DNA from: Eutrigla gurnardus
Lineage: Eukaryota; Chordata; Actinopteri; Perciformes; Triglidae
Assembly: GCA_963514095.1 (NCBI GenBank)
Contig: CAUPSS010000045.1
Span: 1-64,000 of the forward strand
Direction of reading: 5' to 3'
Length of the DNA stretch: 64,000 nt
Below, in pieces: positions 1-11,053 of the stretch. Each line of letters opens with the position of its first letter. Position 1 is the first letter of the stretch. The translations under genes were made by a program, and so were the position numbers. The notes beneath the pieces were generated by a model. It did no database searches and had not been told where the DNA came from. It was given only the letters and a program-made list of their open reading frames with translations.

Positions 1-1310
1 GACTGAAATGTAGTTTCACTTTGGATCACAGCAGATCAACAGTCATGAAACTTTTAATTCCTTTTTTTTAATTCCTCTAATTTCAGCCTGGACACAGGGG
101 GAGGAGGAGAGATGGCACACATCTCCACATGCATCTCATACAGCTGTCAGCTGAACTCTGTCATTAACATCCAAACTATTATAACTTCAGTGTTTCTTCT
201 CTGATCTGCTCCAAACTTTGCACACTTGATTAGAGTTCCTTCCTGAACACATCTGCACTTTGATATTCACACACAGTCAGAGCGCCACCTACTGGCCACA
301 GGAAATGTCATTGATTTTGTGAATTTTTCCAAGTTAAAGCCACACCTGATTCTTTTTAACTAATTCCTCTCATTTCAGCTTGCAAGGAGGACACAGGGGG
401 AGGAGGAGAGGTCACACTAGGGGGAGGAGGAGAGATGTCAGGAAGGCATGGACATGTGTGTATGTGACAGACAGATGGCTTTAAATGTCAATCACTTGTG
501 TCTAAACTCACGCCACGAGGAGGTGGCCGCTGCACAGGTAGGCGGCTGCCACGCGTGTGAATGCAGGCACTCCACGACCGCACGTGACAGACGGATGCCT
601 TTCGGTGTCCATCGCTTGTGTCTCGACTTGCGCCACGAGAGGCGGCCGCGCCAAGGGCAGCGTTCACGACACTGCCCTGTGACCGCAGGCACTCCACGAC
701 CGCATAAGAGCGAGGGCCCGTCACGATACTGCTAGCAGTTTTAATTGTTTTTATTATTTAGGTAGTGAGTGTTTTCTCAGTTACTGAGATCAGTTTTTAG
801 TTATAATTATTGATTAGTGTGTTAAATTCATATTAGAGTGGGAGTTGTACCAACTTGTATATGACCACATTGTTATTTGTTTATGGCATGGTTTTTTGCT
901 ACTTTAGAAGTAGTTCAGCAGGTTGTTGGTCATCTCCATTCATCTATTCATTTCCAAATACAGTGATTTAGAGTTTGTTTTTCGTGTGGTAACCCATGGT
1001 AATACTAAGTATTCAATTGTGTTGTAAATTAGTGAGCGTCAGACTGAGTTCTCAGCTGTATGTGAATCTGTGTATGAGATTTGCATTGAGATGCTTTATG
1101 TTGTCAATGGATGCATATCTAAAATTAGTTATTAATAATCTGCTGCTTTATTTTCTTGCAGCAGAGAAAAGCTTCAGAGGGGAGAGCCAAGTTGACATTT
1201 GGATCTCAGAGGAGAAGGAGTTGGTTCAATTATCATTCTCTGCATTGATTATAGTGATTGACTGCTGTGTACCTGATAACCTTTTTGTCTTGTGTGACTC
1301 TCGGTTGTAG
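1..1310. repeat. Non-coding, locally duplicated DNA upstream of the SGNH gene
   Basis: No convincing gene. A segment with an AATTCCTC..TTTCAG start and a GGGGGAGGAGGAGAG purine core occurs near 72-115 and again near 361-437, about 290 bp apart. Positions about 460-710 hold two diverged copies of a unit of about 120 bp (shared GTGACAGACNGATG, CACTTGTGTCT/CGCTTGTGTCT and GCCACGAG words). Short reading frames here run through the duplication on both strands and look like by-products of GC-rich repeat DNA. Positions 740-1310 are AT-rich and could hold a promoter or 5' UTR of the next gene, but no core promoter element stands out. Confidence 0.5.
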
Positions 1311-1312
1311 GT

Positions 1313-3317
1313 ATGCCTCGTGGGAAGACTCATGCCAGGTCGATTGCATCCAAGAAGGTGAGGGAGACGCAGCTTTCCAAGGACAAGTTTCTGGTGACTG
1401 CGACCAGCAGGGTGGACAGTATGTAGTCACATTTTATTATGAATGAATACATGCTTTTATTTTAAATGAAATGTTTCAGTATAGTTGTACAGTTGATAGA
1501 AATAGATATTTTTCCTATGTTATTGTAATAATGACAAATCATTTGTATTGTTGATGTAATAGTTACACAAAGTGTTTGGGTTTCATATCATCAGCCAATG
1601 GGACGGGTGCGCGCCATGCTGTGAAAAGATGGCCAACTTCTGTCGTCACCGGCCGGAGCCACAAGTTGGTCATCCCGTCGGAGTCTCCAGACAAAAAGGT
1701 ATTGTTGGTTTGGAAGTTATTAAACACATGATGTTTAATGTTGATCATAATTTTATTTGCATGATTATAATTATTCATTGTGTCGTTCCAGTTTGTTCTT
1801 CTTGTCAGGGACTCCCACCTGCGCAGCGTCGTGGACGGGTTCGTCAGGATGCCAGAGGGATGCCTTTCCTTTGGTGCCATGGCGACGCCGGGGGCCTGTG
1901 CGAGGGACCTGAAGGCTGAGTTGGTGAGTGCTGTTGTGCCATGTACACCTGATGTTGTCTGTGTTCTTGCCCCCAGCAACAACCTGACGGCCAGCAGGAC
2001 TGTTGAGCAGGCAGGGGAGAACTTTGGTGAGCTCATCAGAAGTGCATGCAGCCGATGGCCGAAGGTAAGATTATAGTCATATTTTAGATGCATTATGTTA
2101 TTTAATGAAATGTTGTTTATGGTAATGATATTTATTCACGTAATATTTTGTTGTATATAAATGATTTATGTTGTAGGTGTTCGTCCTGGACTTCGTTCCT
2201 CGCCTGACTGTCGACGTGGATCTGCAGGACCACTTCAGGCAGGAGTTTCGACGTGTTGCTGCTCGTATGGGTATGTTTGGAGAGAGTTGTGTTATGTATA
2301 TGCCATGTATGTTTGGTTAAACGTTATGCATAGTTAATACCTAAATGATGTATTATGTAAGTGTATATATTGATGTTTTCATAGAATGTCATGTCATTTG
2401 TGTGTTCAGGGGTGCGCTACTTCTGCATTGCTGAGCACTTCCCTACGAGTCGTCGTGAGCTGTGGAGCAGGGATGGTGTACGTGTAATGATTAAATCAGT
2501 GCATTGCAGAATTATATGACAGTAAATTGTGTGTTCTGTGAATCATCTGTGTTTTCTTGTTTTTGTCAGGTCCACCTGAGCGACAGCCATGGGATGGGCA
2601 TCTTGGTGCAGCTGATGTGGAACTTCTCCTTCCAGCAGCTGGAGACGACGTCGCCACCGGTGTCTCCTACGTCGCCGCCGGTGTCTCCTACGTCGCCGCC
2701 GGTGTCTCCTCCGTTGCCGTCGGTGCCAGTGGCGTCTCCAGCTCTGCCATCACCCACCAACCCTGTTGTGATGGCAGACGTCGCTTGCTCGCTGGAACAA
2801 CGCTGGACTGTGATTGGAGGAGCCAGGAAGGTAGGACTTGGCCAGCTGAGATTATTTATAAAATTTGATATTTTAAAGTAGTTTACTGTAATAATGAAGG
2901 AGGTGTTCCTGTTGATATTACAGAGGCGGCGATCTGCGGACCATGGCGTGTCCCCTGATACGTCTAAGAGGAGGGCGGTTCCTGGGGTTTGTGTTTTTAA
3001 TATTAATATGTGGCTTATTTAATAGATTCAGTTATGTTTTTATATGTAGTAGATGGTTTTGTTGAACATTGTCGTGAATAGTTCCGTGTGTTTATTTGTT
3101 GACAGGTGCAGTTGGAGGAGTGTTTCGTTTCACTCACTTGTTTCAGCCCGGCCATGTTGGAGAAGATGGACGTGATCCTGCCGGCGGACCTCGGTAGTCC
3201 TGTGGGGTGCACTGCACTTCCAGCAAGCAGAAGGGTAATTACAAAAAAATTATAATGTTTAGTTATGTCTTGTGTATAATATTTGTTATTATTGTTGTTG
3301 TTAATTTGATTCTGAAC

Positions 3318-3348
<31 letters not shown>

Positions 3349-4656
3349 TTTTGTAATATTCAGAGGGTGGCATGCCGTGGGAAGGCAGCTCCTTCCAAGA
3401 CGACGATGGCTAAGCAGCAGGTTTGTGTCTCAAACACTGACTTCATTTGATGTATAGTTATAGTTGTACAGGTTATTTGAATGTTTGTGTGTTTGTGATT
3501 TTTTATTGGAGGTGGAGTCAGCGTGTGCCAAGGTTTCTTTTGGGTCGCCATCTGTGAGAGACTCTGCGCCGGTGGAGGTATGCATTAGAAATATTTGTAG
3601 CTTTGTTATTGTGTATAGTTGAAGTTGTTTGAAATCATTTAGTTTTTTGTGTGGGTTGGTAGTTTGTTTGAAAATATGGATTATATGTGATGGATTTATT
3701 GAAGTTTGTACAGGTTATTTGAATGTTTGTGTGTTTGTGATGTTTATTTGGAGGTGGATACAGCGTGTGCCATGGTCTCTTTTGGGTCGCCATCTTCCAG
3801 TCCTGTGAGAGACTCTGCGCCGGTGGGGGTATGCAGTAGAAATATTTGGAGCTTTGTTATTGTGTATAGTTTAATTTTGTTTGGAACCAATGACCTCATT
3901 GTTGGGTTTATAGTTTGTAGTAAAGCATTATTTAATTGTGATGGATTAACTGTATTTGTACAGGTTTTTCATTGGTTTTGATGTATTTTTTTGTAGGGGG
4001 AGTCGGCGCGTGTGGAGTTCTCGTTTGGGTCGTCACCATCCAGTCCTGTGCCAGACTTTGCACCGGTGGAGGTATGTATTAGAAGTATTTGTAGTTTTGT
4101 GGTGTGTATTGGTTAAGTTGTTTAGAATCAATCATTTTGTTTGAAGCTTGTAGGATGGCATTAATTAATTGTATTTAGTTACTGTAGTTGTACAGGTTAT
4201 TTGAATGTTTGTGTTTTTTTGCTTTTCCTTTGTAGGGGGAGTCAGCGTGTGTGGAGTTGTCGTTTGGGTCATCACCATCCAGTCCTGTGCCAGACTTTGC
4301 GCCAGTGGAGGTATGTACTAGAAATAATTGTAGGTTTGTGTTGTGTTTTGGTTAAGTTGATTAGAACCAATCATTTTGTTTCATAGGTTTGTAGATTGTA
4401 GGAGGCCATTCATTAATTGTATTAAGTTACTGTATTTTTACAGGGTATTTGAATGTTTGTGCTTTTTTGATTTTCTTTGTAGGGGGAGTCAGCGTGTGTG
4501 GAGTTTTCTTTCGGGATGCCAGGTGCTACTACTCAGACTCACAGTCCTCTAGTTGAAGTCAACGAAAGTAAGGAGGATGCAAATCCTAATGCTTGCATTT
4601 GTTTTGAGAAAGTGCTTTTGCCCGGTGTTTCAGCGGTTACCGGCAAAGCTGTTTAA
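1313..4656 (+). CDS. Multi-exon SGNH/GDSL-like hydrolase-fold protein, function unknown
   Basis: I join 14 exons, all bounded by AG and GT and kept in frame: 1313-1418, 1595-1698, 1792-2064, 2177-2270, 2410-2477, 2570-2830, 2924-2986, 3106-3234, 3364-3420, 3512-3577, 3754-3828, 3997-4071, 4236-4310 and 4483-4656 (1620 nt, 539 residues). The start is the ATG two bases inside the first exon; it gives a basic N-terminus (MPRGKTHAR). Exons 3-6 read like an SGNH/GDSL fold: block I is VLLVRDSH (DSH in place of GDS), a middle block has APSNN, and block V has DGVHLSDSHG supplying Asp and His. A Pro-rich SPPVSPT stretch of three repeats follows. The C-terminal third comes from five related exons. A 5' UTR exon may lie upstream. 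The catalytic Ser is in an altered block, so activity is uncertain. I believe related proteins are abundant in fish genomes, but cannot name a function. Confidence 0.7.
3502..4540 (+). repeat. Tandem exon-plus-intron array inside the SGNH gene (5 units)
   Basis: Five exons starting at 3512, 3754, 3997, 4236 and 4483 (spacings 242, 243, 239, 247) are related in sequence, and so are the introns between them, which share words such as TTTGTACAGGTTATTTGAATGT and GTATGTATTAGAA. The unit exon is 66 or 75 nt, phase 0 at both ends, and encodes ESA-x-V-E/K-x-SFGS..PVPDFAPVE-like text. Adding or losing a unit therefore leaves the frame intact. The last unit runs on to a stop codon at 4654-4656. Confidence 0.8.
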
Positions 4657-4799
4657 TTTCCTCTTGAGCTGAATGCTTCAACTCATTGCAGTGTTGGTGG
4701 TGATAATAAACATGTGCAGTGTCAAATGCCTGTGGTTGCAGGGGTTAATGTTAGACATGTTTCATTTGCTACTGATGTGAGTGCTTCAGCTGCCTGCAG

Positions 4800-5519
4800 T
4801 GTTGCTGGTGTTGCCATTTTCTCATCAATCTGATACAGGAGATTATGTCCTCATGAGAGGCATGAGTTTGACAGTGTCACCTGTTCCATTGCACAAATTT
4901 GTGTTAAACTGTGGGTTGGTCCAGGGTGAGGTTGCTATGGCGGTGCGCCCCGCATTGCCTATTGATGGCGTAGGTATCATTCTAGGGAATGATCTGGCAG
5001 GCAGTTGTGTGTGGGCTAAGAGTTCACCACCGCCAATTGTGACTACTTCACCCTTGGTTACAGGAGAGCTGGATGGAGGTGCTCGGGGGTTTCCTGAGGT
5101 GTTTACAGCTTGTGCAGTAACACGGGCCATGTGCCATGCTGAACGGGACCTTGACCAGATTGAAAAGGGTGACAAGGAGACATTCCCGGTGTCCTTTCCT
5201 GATCCTCTTTTGTCTGTTTCCTGCAGTGACCTCATGGCAGAACAGAGAGCAACAGTTGTCACTGTTGCAGATGGAAGGAGCACTGCTAATGGTTATTTTG
5301 TGCAGGATGGATTGTTGGTGAGGAAGTGGATGCCACATGGTGACAATTTTGTGATCCAGTGTTGCAGGTTGTTGTCCCGACTAAATTTCGCACTGAGGTT
5401 CTGAAGGCCGCCCATGATCACTGTGGGCATTTGGGAGTGCGTAAAACATATGTATATATTTTGCGTTACTTTTTCTGGCCTCGTGTGAAGAGTGATGTGT
5501 CCAGCTACATCAGAACATG
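4800..5519 (+). pseudogene. Fragment of Gmr1-like gypsy pol (protease tail to integrase zinc finger)
   Basis: This stretch is nearly identical to 13,558-14,305 of the full gypsy element further on. It starts just after the protease active site and stops inside the HHCC zinc finger of integrase, so both ends are truncated and no LTR is attached. Relative to the longer copy it lacks about 29 bp near 5250 (the SSLTSLYDR segment) and 4 bp near 5352, and has a stop after the frame of the FALRF text at 5401-5403. It lies 140 bp downstream of the SGNH stop codon in the same orientation. Positions 4657-4800 are not gypsy-like to my eye. Confidence 0.85.
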
Positions 5520-5735
5520 GTCTCTGGTTTAGCTTCTTAGGTCTTCACATCTCACATTCTCATCACATCGCCCTCACGCCCCTCCTCCGCTCCTCGGCTG
5601 GAGGGGACGGGGAGGGCCCCAGAGGAGCCTTAACTCCTATCCCTCACCCTGACCTCTAACCCTTACCCTAACCATCACCCTGACCTCTATACCCAACCAC
5701 CTAACCCTAACCCTTTTGGTGCCTTTAAAGGTGCG
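5520..5735. repeat. Degenerate telomere-like CCCTAA/CCCTGA repeats
   Basis: Positions about 5637-5720 are a run of CCCTAACC, CCCTCACC, CCCTGACC and CTCTAACC words, resembling an interstitial, decayed telomeric or TAACCC-like minisatellite. The upstream 100 bp is C-rich (CGCCCCTCCTCCGC). No gene is seen. Confidence 0.6.
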
Positions 5736-6110
5736 GTACCTCACGGCCGGGAAGTACTGCAGCTCGAGTGCTGCGAAGCCTGCCACCAGATAGATGGTGT
5801 GATCCTCCTCCTCGGCCAACTCCATTAGCTCCATGGCCCGGGGGAGCACACAGGGGTAGCGGAAGTGGCTGATGTGCTCCACCACCTGCTTCGCACACTC
5901 CCCGTACTCTAGGGAGTCTTTGGGTCTGATCTTCTCATCACTCTTGCCCTGCAGCTGGGTGATCGGCAGATATTGGTTGGTCTGGAATATGTCCTTGAGG
6001 AGAACAAGCACCAGCGCTGTGCCCAGGACTGCCGGATTTGCACTCATGCATTCAGTCAGGGGGAACAGCCGCTCCACCCTGAGCTGTTGCAGAGGGACTT
6101 TGGTCCAAAG
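5736..6110 (-). pseudogene. Unknown exon-like open segment, minus strand
   Basis: The minus strand is open for about 125 codons with protein-like composition (for example ESMS-like hydrophobic helices, PKDSLEYGECAKQVVEH and VAGFAALELQYFPAVRYRTF). Its downstream end runs straight into the telomere-like repeat, where the reading becomes RVRVRW-type low complexity; this suggests a splice site or a break near 5735. I do not recognise the family. It may be one exon of a host gene or a fragment moved with a repeat. Confidence 0.35.
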
Positions 6111-6250
6111 GTACAGCGGTGGGGGCACTGTCCCCGCACTCGCTGAGCTCCATGGGGCAAGCCCGAGGAAGCCACGCCGCCGACTTAGTCAAATTTGAGC
6201 TAGGACTTATAGTTTTTGCGTTATTCAATGTTTTGCTTATAACTCATCAC

Positions 6251-6676
6251 AGGAGTGTCCCAGCGGCTTGGGACCACCACAGGCGTGTTCAGGGTGCTTG
6301 AAACTATAAGATTATGTATGTTGCCGATGTTTAGTGTTTTGCCATCATATAGATATACACGGTTTTTCGTTTTTTTAATTATAACTTTTGATAGGAGTGT
6401 CCCAGCGGCTTGGGACCACCACAGGCGTGTTCAGGGTGCTTGAAACTATAAGATTATGTATGTTGCCGATGTTTAGTGTTTTGCCATCATATAGATATAC
6501 ACTTTTTTTCGTTTTTTTTCTTATAACTTTTGATAGGAGTGTCCCAGCGGCTTGGGACCACCACAGGCGTGTTCAGGGTACATTAAACTATGTGATTATG
6601 TATGTTGCCGATGTTTAGTGTTTTGCCATCATATAGATATACACGGTTTTTCGTTTTTTTTCTTATAACTTGCCAA
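6251..6676. repeat. 142-bp tandem repeat, three copies
   Basis: The word AGGAGTGTCCCAGCGGCTTG occurs at 6251, 6393 and 6535, exactly 142 bp apart. Each copy continues through GGCGTGTTCAGGGT, GATTATGTATGTTGCCG and CATCATATAGATATACAC to a T-rich stretch. The copies are nearly identical, and the third changes GCTTGAAAC to ACATTAAAC. Short frames repeated in each copy are a consequence of the tandem structure. Confidence 0.9.
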
Positions 6677-7500
6677 GAGAAGGTCGGACACTGTCGGACG
6701 CGACGTCTTTCCCCCATAATTCGACCACGCTGAACACGATGGTGTGTGTCTCGTATTTTTCCGACTTACCGTTCTTGAGGTATCGTTGTAAAGCTTAGGT
6801 CCTCAGCTTTCCCCCACGTCTCTAGCACATTCCTAGCCAGAGATATGAAGACCAATTTTGGTCCTATTTGGACCGCATAGGTGCGTTTTTGGCCATAACT
6901 AGCCAAGGGAAGGTCGGACACTGTCGGATACGACGTCTTTCACCATAAATCGACCACGCTGAACACGCTGGTGTGTGTCTTGTATTTTTCTGACTTACCG
7001 TTCTTGAGATACAGCCGATTTAGCCTTCTTTTCGAGGCCACGCCCCCTTATCTTGAGAAAGTTGCGTCGGACCTGGTATCGTCGGAAAGCGCAGGTCCTC
7101 AGCTATCCACACACGTTGGATTCATGAGTCTAGCACCTTCCTGTCCAAAGTTAGGAACTTATCATCCCTTGATTCACTCGTTTTCTCATTGACACCTGCA
7201 TGGTGCGACATATAGCGATATCTCGCCAACGGTACATGCCACGGGGATGGTTCAGGCATCGGTGGATTCGTCTCGGCCAGACCTACACGTGGACACCCAA
7301 CATGAGGCTCGCCGACCCTCCCCGGGCCACTTCCGGTCCGCGTTTTCCAAGGAAAGGAAATTGCCTGATTCATGCTCCTAAGTGGTTTCTGGGATGTCGT
7401 CTTTCCATACAACGACAAAACAGGAGTTTTTCAAGGGGGACACGCATTTAACATGGGAGTCTATGGGGGTGCGACATCTAGCGATATCTCGCCAACGGTA
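6670..7500. repeat. Dispersed repeat with internal duplications
   Basis: A segment beginning GCCAAGNGAAGGTCGGACAC and ending TTACCGTTCTTGAG occurs at about 6673-6781 and again at about 6903-7011. The words GTGCGACAT and AGCGATATCTCGCCAACGGTAC occur at 7202-7234 and 7470-7500, the second copy abutting the 21-bp array. No protein-like frame stands out. The pieces look like a non-autonomous or decayed mobile repeat whose type I cannot assign. Confidence 0.5.
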
Positions 7501-8756
7501 CTCAGTACTCTTGCAGTAGTTATCAGTACTCTTACAGTAGTTATCAGTACTCTTAATGCAGTTATCAGTACTCTTACAGTAGTTATCAGTACTCTTAATG
7601 CAGTTATCAGTACTCTTACAGTAGTTATCTGTACACTTACTGCAGTTATCAGTACTCTTACAGTAGTTATCAGTACACTTACTGCAGTTATCAGTACTCT
7701 TACAGTAGTTATCAGTACTCTTACTGTAGTTATCAGTACTCTTACTGCAGTTATCAGTACTCTTACAGTAGTTATCAGTACTCTTACTGCAGTTATCAGT
7801 ACTCTTACAGTAGTTATCAGTACTCTTACTGCAGTTATCAGTACTCTTGCAGTAGTTATCAGTACTCTTACTGCAGTTATCAGTACTCTTACAGTAGTTA
7901 TCAGTACTCTTACTGCAGTTATCAGTACTCTTACAGTAGTTATCAGTACACTTACTGTAGTTATCAGTACTCTTACTGCAGTTATCAGTACTCTTGCAGT
8001 AGTTATCAGTACTCTTACTGCAGTTATCAGTACTCTTGCAGTAGTTATCAGTACTCTTACAGTAGTTATCAGTACTCTTGCAGTAGTTATCAGTACTCTT
8101 ACAGTAGTTATCAGTACACTTACTGCAGTTATCAGTACACTTACTGCAGTTATCAGTACTCTTACAGTAGTTATCAGTACACTTACTGCAGTTATCAGTA
8201 CACTTACAGTAGTTATCAGTACTCTTACTGCAGTTATCAATACTCTTACTGCAGTTATCAGTACTCTTACAGTAGTTATCAGTACACTTACTGCAGTTAT
8301 CAGTACTCTTACAGTAGTTATCAGTACTCTTACTGCAGTTATCAGTACTCTTGCAGTAGTTATCAGTACTCTTACTGCAGTTATCAGTACTCTTACAGTA
8401 GTTATCAGTACTCTTACTGCAGTTATCAGTACTCTTACAGTAGTTATCAGTACACTTACTGTAGTTATCAGTACTCTTACTGCAGTTATCAGTACTCTTA
8501 CAGTAGTTATCAGTACTCTTACTGCAGTTATCAGTACTCTTGCAGTAGTTATCAGTACTCTTACAGTAGTTATCAGTACTCTTGCAGTAGTTATCAGTAC
8601 TCTTACAGTAGTTATCAGTACACTTACTGCAGTTATCAGTACACTTACAGTAGTTATCAGTACTCTTACAGTAGTTATCAGTACACTTACTGCAGTTATC
8701 AGTACTCTTACAGTAGTTATCAGTACTCTTACAGTAGTTATCAGTACACTTACTGC
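7500..8756. repeat. 21-bp minisatellite block 1 (about 60 units)
   Basis: The unit is AGTACTCTTACAGTAGTTATC with a few recurrent variants: CTGCAG for ACAGTAG, CACTTA for TCTTA, and TTGCAG. It runs without spacers for about 1.26 kb. Because 21 is a multiple of 3 and no frame of the unit has a fixed stop in these phases, long open frames appear on both strands (STLTVVI on plus, ITTVRVL on minus); these are not evidence of a protein. Variants alternate in a non-random order, giving higher-order repeats. Confidence 0.97.
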
Positions 8757-9975
8757 TCTCAGGTGAGAGATGATGATGAGCCTGTGTACTGAGTCTGATG
8801 AAGAGTGTTTGTGAGCTTTGTTTGGCCAGGATGTGAATTAACTAGGAACGGTTTGTCACTATGTGTTGTTTCCACAGAAGAGCAGCCCTGGTCACTCCTG
8901 GTGTTTGTACCTGTTTCCATGACGACCAGGAGACAGCTGAGTGTCCAGGTGAGAAGATGGAAATGTGACAGCAGGAGATCAGATGGATGTGAAATCCAGA
9001 CATGAAGGAAAAGTGATGCTGGTGAAAGAAGTGTTTGACTTGTCTTCTGTCCTGCAGGTTGGAGTCCCATGTGGTCCCAGCATGTGCTTCCTGCTGTGTT
9101 AGATCAGGTCCGAGCTACCTGGCGGTGTTAACAACTGGCCTGGTTGGACCAGCAGGTAAGTCTAGATGTTGAACTCTGTACTGTAATGTCTCTCTCTCTG
9201 TGTTTGTGCCTCTGGTCAGGTTGGTGTTGCTGGGGATGAAGGTGCTGGAAGAGCTCTGTGGTGTCAGCGATGGTGTTGTCATCTCTGAGATGGGCCTCCA
9301 TGAGCGGTGTCAGAAGATGGCCATCATCCCTCAGGTGAACAGGAGGTGAGGAACTCAGCAGCTGCATCACCGGGCATCAATACATCTCTACTTCCTTGTC
9401 CAAAGGAGTGAAGTGGTTTCTAACTGTTTGTCTTTGTTACAGGATGAACGAGTGGTTTTCCAAAGACGTCAGCCAAGATGGACTCCACGCCACCATCAAT
9501 TTGTGGACGTGGACGAGGCGAGAGGCGGTGAGTGATGTTGATTGTTGCTGAGGTGAATGCAAATGTGTGTGTGGAAAATGGTAAACTGGAGTTGTACTTC
9601 ATGTGATTGGTATTGGGCCCAAAGAAATGAGGATAGACAGTGATGATGTTTGTAACCTTTTTGCACCTGACAGAGTTTTGAAAAACATGTGAATCATTAA
9701 CTTGAACTGTTCCTAACAACGTGTTGTTGTTCCAGAACGTGGGTGCAGTTGGTGTGGCAGGTCCTCCTGCTCAGCCCCCCCCCCCCCCCCCGGTATTGGT
9801 CTTCTGGTACCCGAGGATGTGTGTAGTACACAACGAGAGGAATGGCTGCATGTGAGTGAATTGATCAGATCCATTGAAAAAGGCAGCCAGGAAGGAAAAG
9901 TGATGGTGGTGAACTCTTGTGGCCTCCTTTGTTAAGTTGTTCTCCTCCAACTGGTCCTTCTCTCTGTTTGTACAG
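8757..9975 (+). other. Exon-like segments between two minisatellite blocks; unknown gene
   Basis: Several short open segments have plausible splice borders: 8879-8958 (after TTTCCACAG, before GTGAGA), 9059-9154 (after CTGCAG, before GTAAGT), about 9221-9345 (ends AACAGGAG before GTGAGG) and 9443-9529 (after TTACAG, before GTGAGT). The last two join in frame to read VNRRMNEWFSKDVSQDG. A C-run of about 18 bases sits near 9776-9793. I do not recognise the protein. These may be upstream exons of the CDK5R2-like gene, another gene, or decayed copies. Confidence 0.3.
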
Positions 9976-10026
9976 AAGAGGTGTTTGAGAAGATGGACGG
10001 AGAAGAGGAAGGAAGTGTGTCTGCAG
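9976..10026 (+). CDS. Possible upstream exon of the CDK5R2-like gene
   Basis: A 51-nt phase-0 exon follows TTTGTACAG and precedes GTTAGA; it encodes 17 residues ending KRKEVCLQ. In CDK5 activators the residues just before the conserved ASTGELLRCL segment end in V-x-x-Q, and the exon at 27,284 starts exactly with that segment in phase 0. The match is short, so this is inference from position, phase and four residues. If right, the intron between them is 17.3 kb and holds the minisatellite and the whole gypsy nest. Confidence 0.35.
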
Positions 10027-10104
10027 GTTAGACTGAGGATTTATTGTACATTGACTTGTAGTGCGGATGAGACGGGTTTGATTCAGTGTCATGTTTCTGT
10101 AATA

Positions 10105-11053
10105 CTGCAGTTATCAGTACACTTACAGTAGTTATCAGTACTCTTACTGTAGTTATCAATACTCTTACTGCAGTTATCAGTACTCTTACAGTAGTTATCA
10201 GTACACTTACTGCAGTTATCAGTACACTTACAGTAGTTATCAGTACTCTTACTGTAGTTATCAATACTCTTACTGCAGTTATCAGTACTCTTACAGTAGT
10301 TATCAGTACACTTACTGCAGTTATCAGTACTCTTACAGTAGTTATCAGTACACTTACTGCAGTTATCAGTACACTTACAGTAGTTATCAGTACTCTTACT
10401 GCAGTTATCAGTACTCTTGCAGTAGTTATCAGTACTCTTACTGCAGTTATCAGTACACTTACAGTAGTTATCAATACTCTTACAGCAGTTATCAGTACTC
10501 TTACTGCAGTTATCAGTACTCTTACAGTAGTTATCAGTACACTTACTGCAGTTATCAGTACTCTTACAGTAGTTATCAATACTCTTACAGCAGTTATCAG
10601 TACTCTTACTGCAGTTATCAGTACTCTTACAGTAGTTATCAGTACACTTACTGCAGTTATCAGTACTCTTACAGTAGTTATCAGTACACTTACTGTAGTT
10701 ATCAGTACTCTTACTGCAGTTATCAGTACTCTTACAGTAGTTATCAATACTCTTACTGCAGTTATCAGTACTCTTGCAGTAGTTATCAGTACTCTTACTG
10801 CAGTTATCAGTACTCTTACAGTAGTTATCAGTACTCTTGCAGTAGTTATCAGTACTCTTACAGTAGTTATCAGTACACTTACTGCAGTTATCAGTACTCT
10901 TACAGTAGTTATCAGTACTCTTGCAGTAGTTATCAGTACTCTTACAGTAGTTATCAGTACACTTACTGCAGTTATCAGTACTCTTACAGTAGTTATCAGT
11001 ACTCTTACTGCAGTTATCAGTACTCTTACAGTAGTTATCAGTACTCTTACTGT
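10105..11053. repeat. 21-bp minisatellite block 2 (about 45 units)
   Basis: Same unit and variants as the block at 7.5-8.76 kb, including some CAATACTCTTA units. It ends abruptly at ..CTTACTGT where the gypsy 5' LTR begins. The array resumes at 26,492 with CTGTAGTTATCAG, immediately after the 3' LTR, so the retrotransposon split a once continuous array. Confidence 0.97.

Noticed and set aside
5637..5720. True chromosome end
   Set aside because: The telomere-like words are degenerate, short and have sequence on both sides.
7500..8756. CRISPR-like regular direct repeats
   Set aside because: The units are contiguous with no unique spacers, the DNA is eukaryotic, and no Cas genes exist.
7372..8766. 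A 464-codon open frame rich in STLTVVI repeats
   Set aside because: It is the 21-bp minisatellite read in one frame. The opposite strand and other blocks are equally open, so the frame carries no coding signal.
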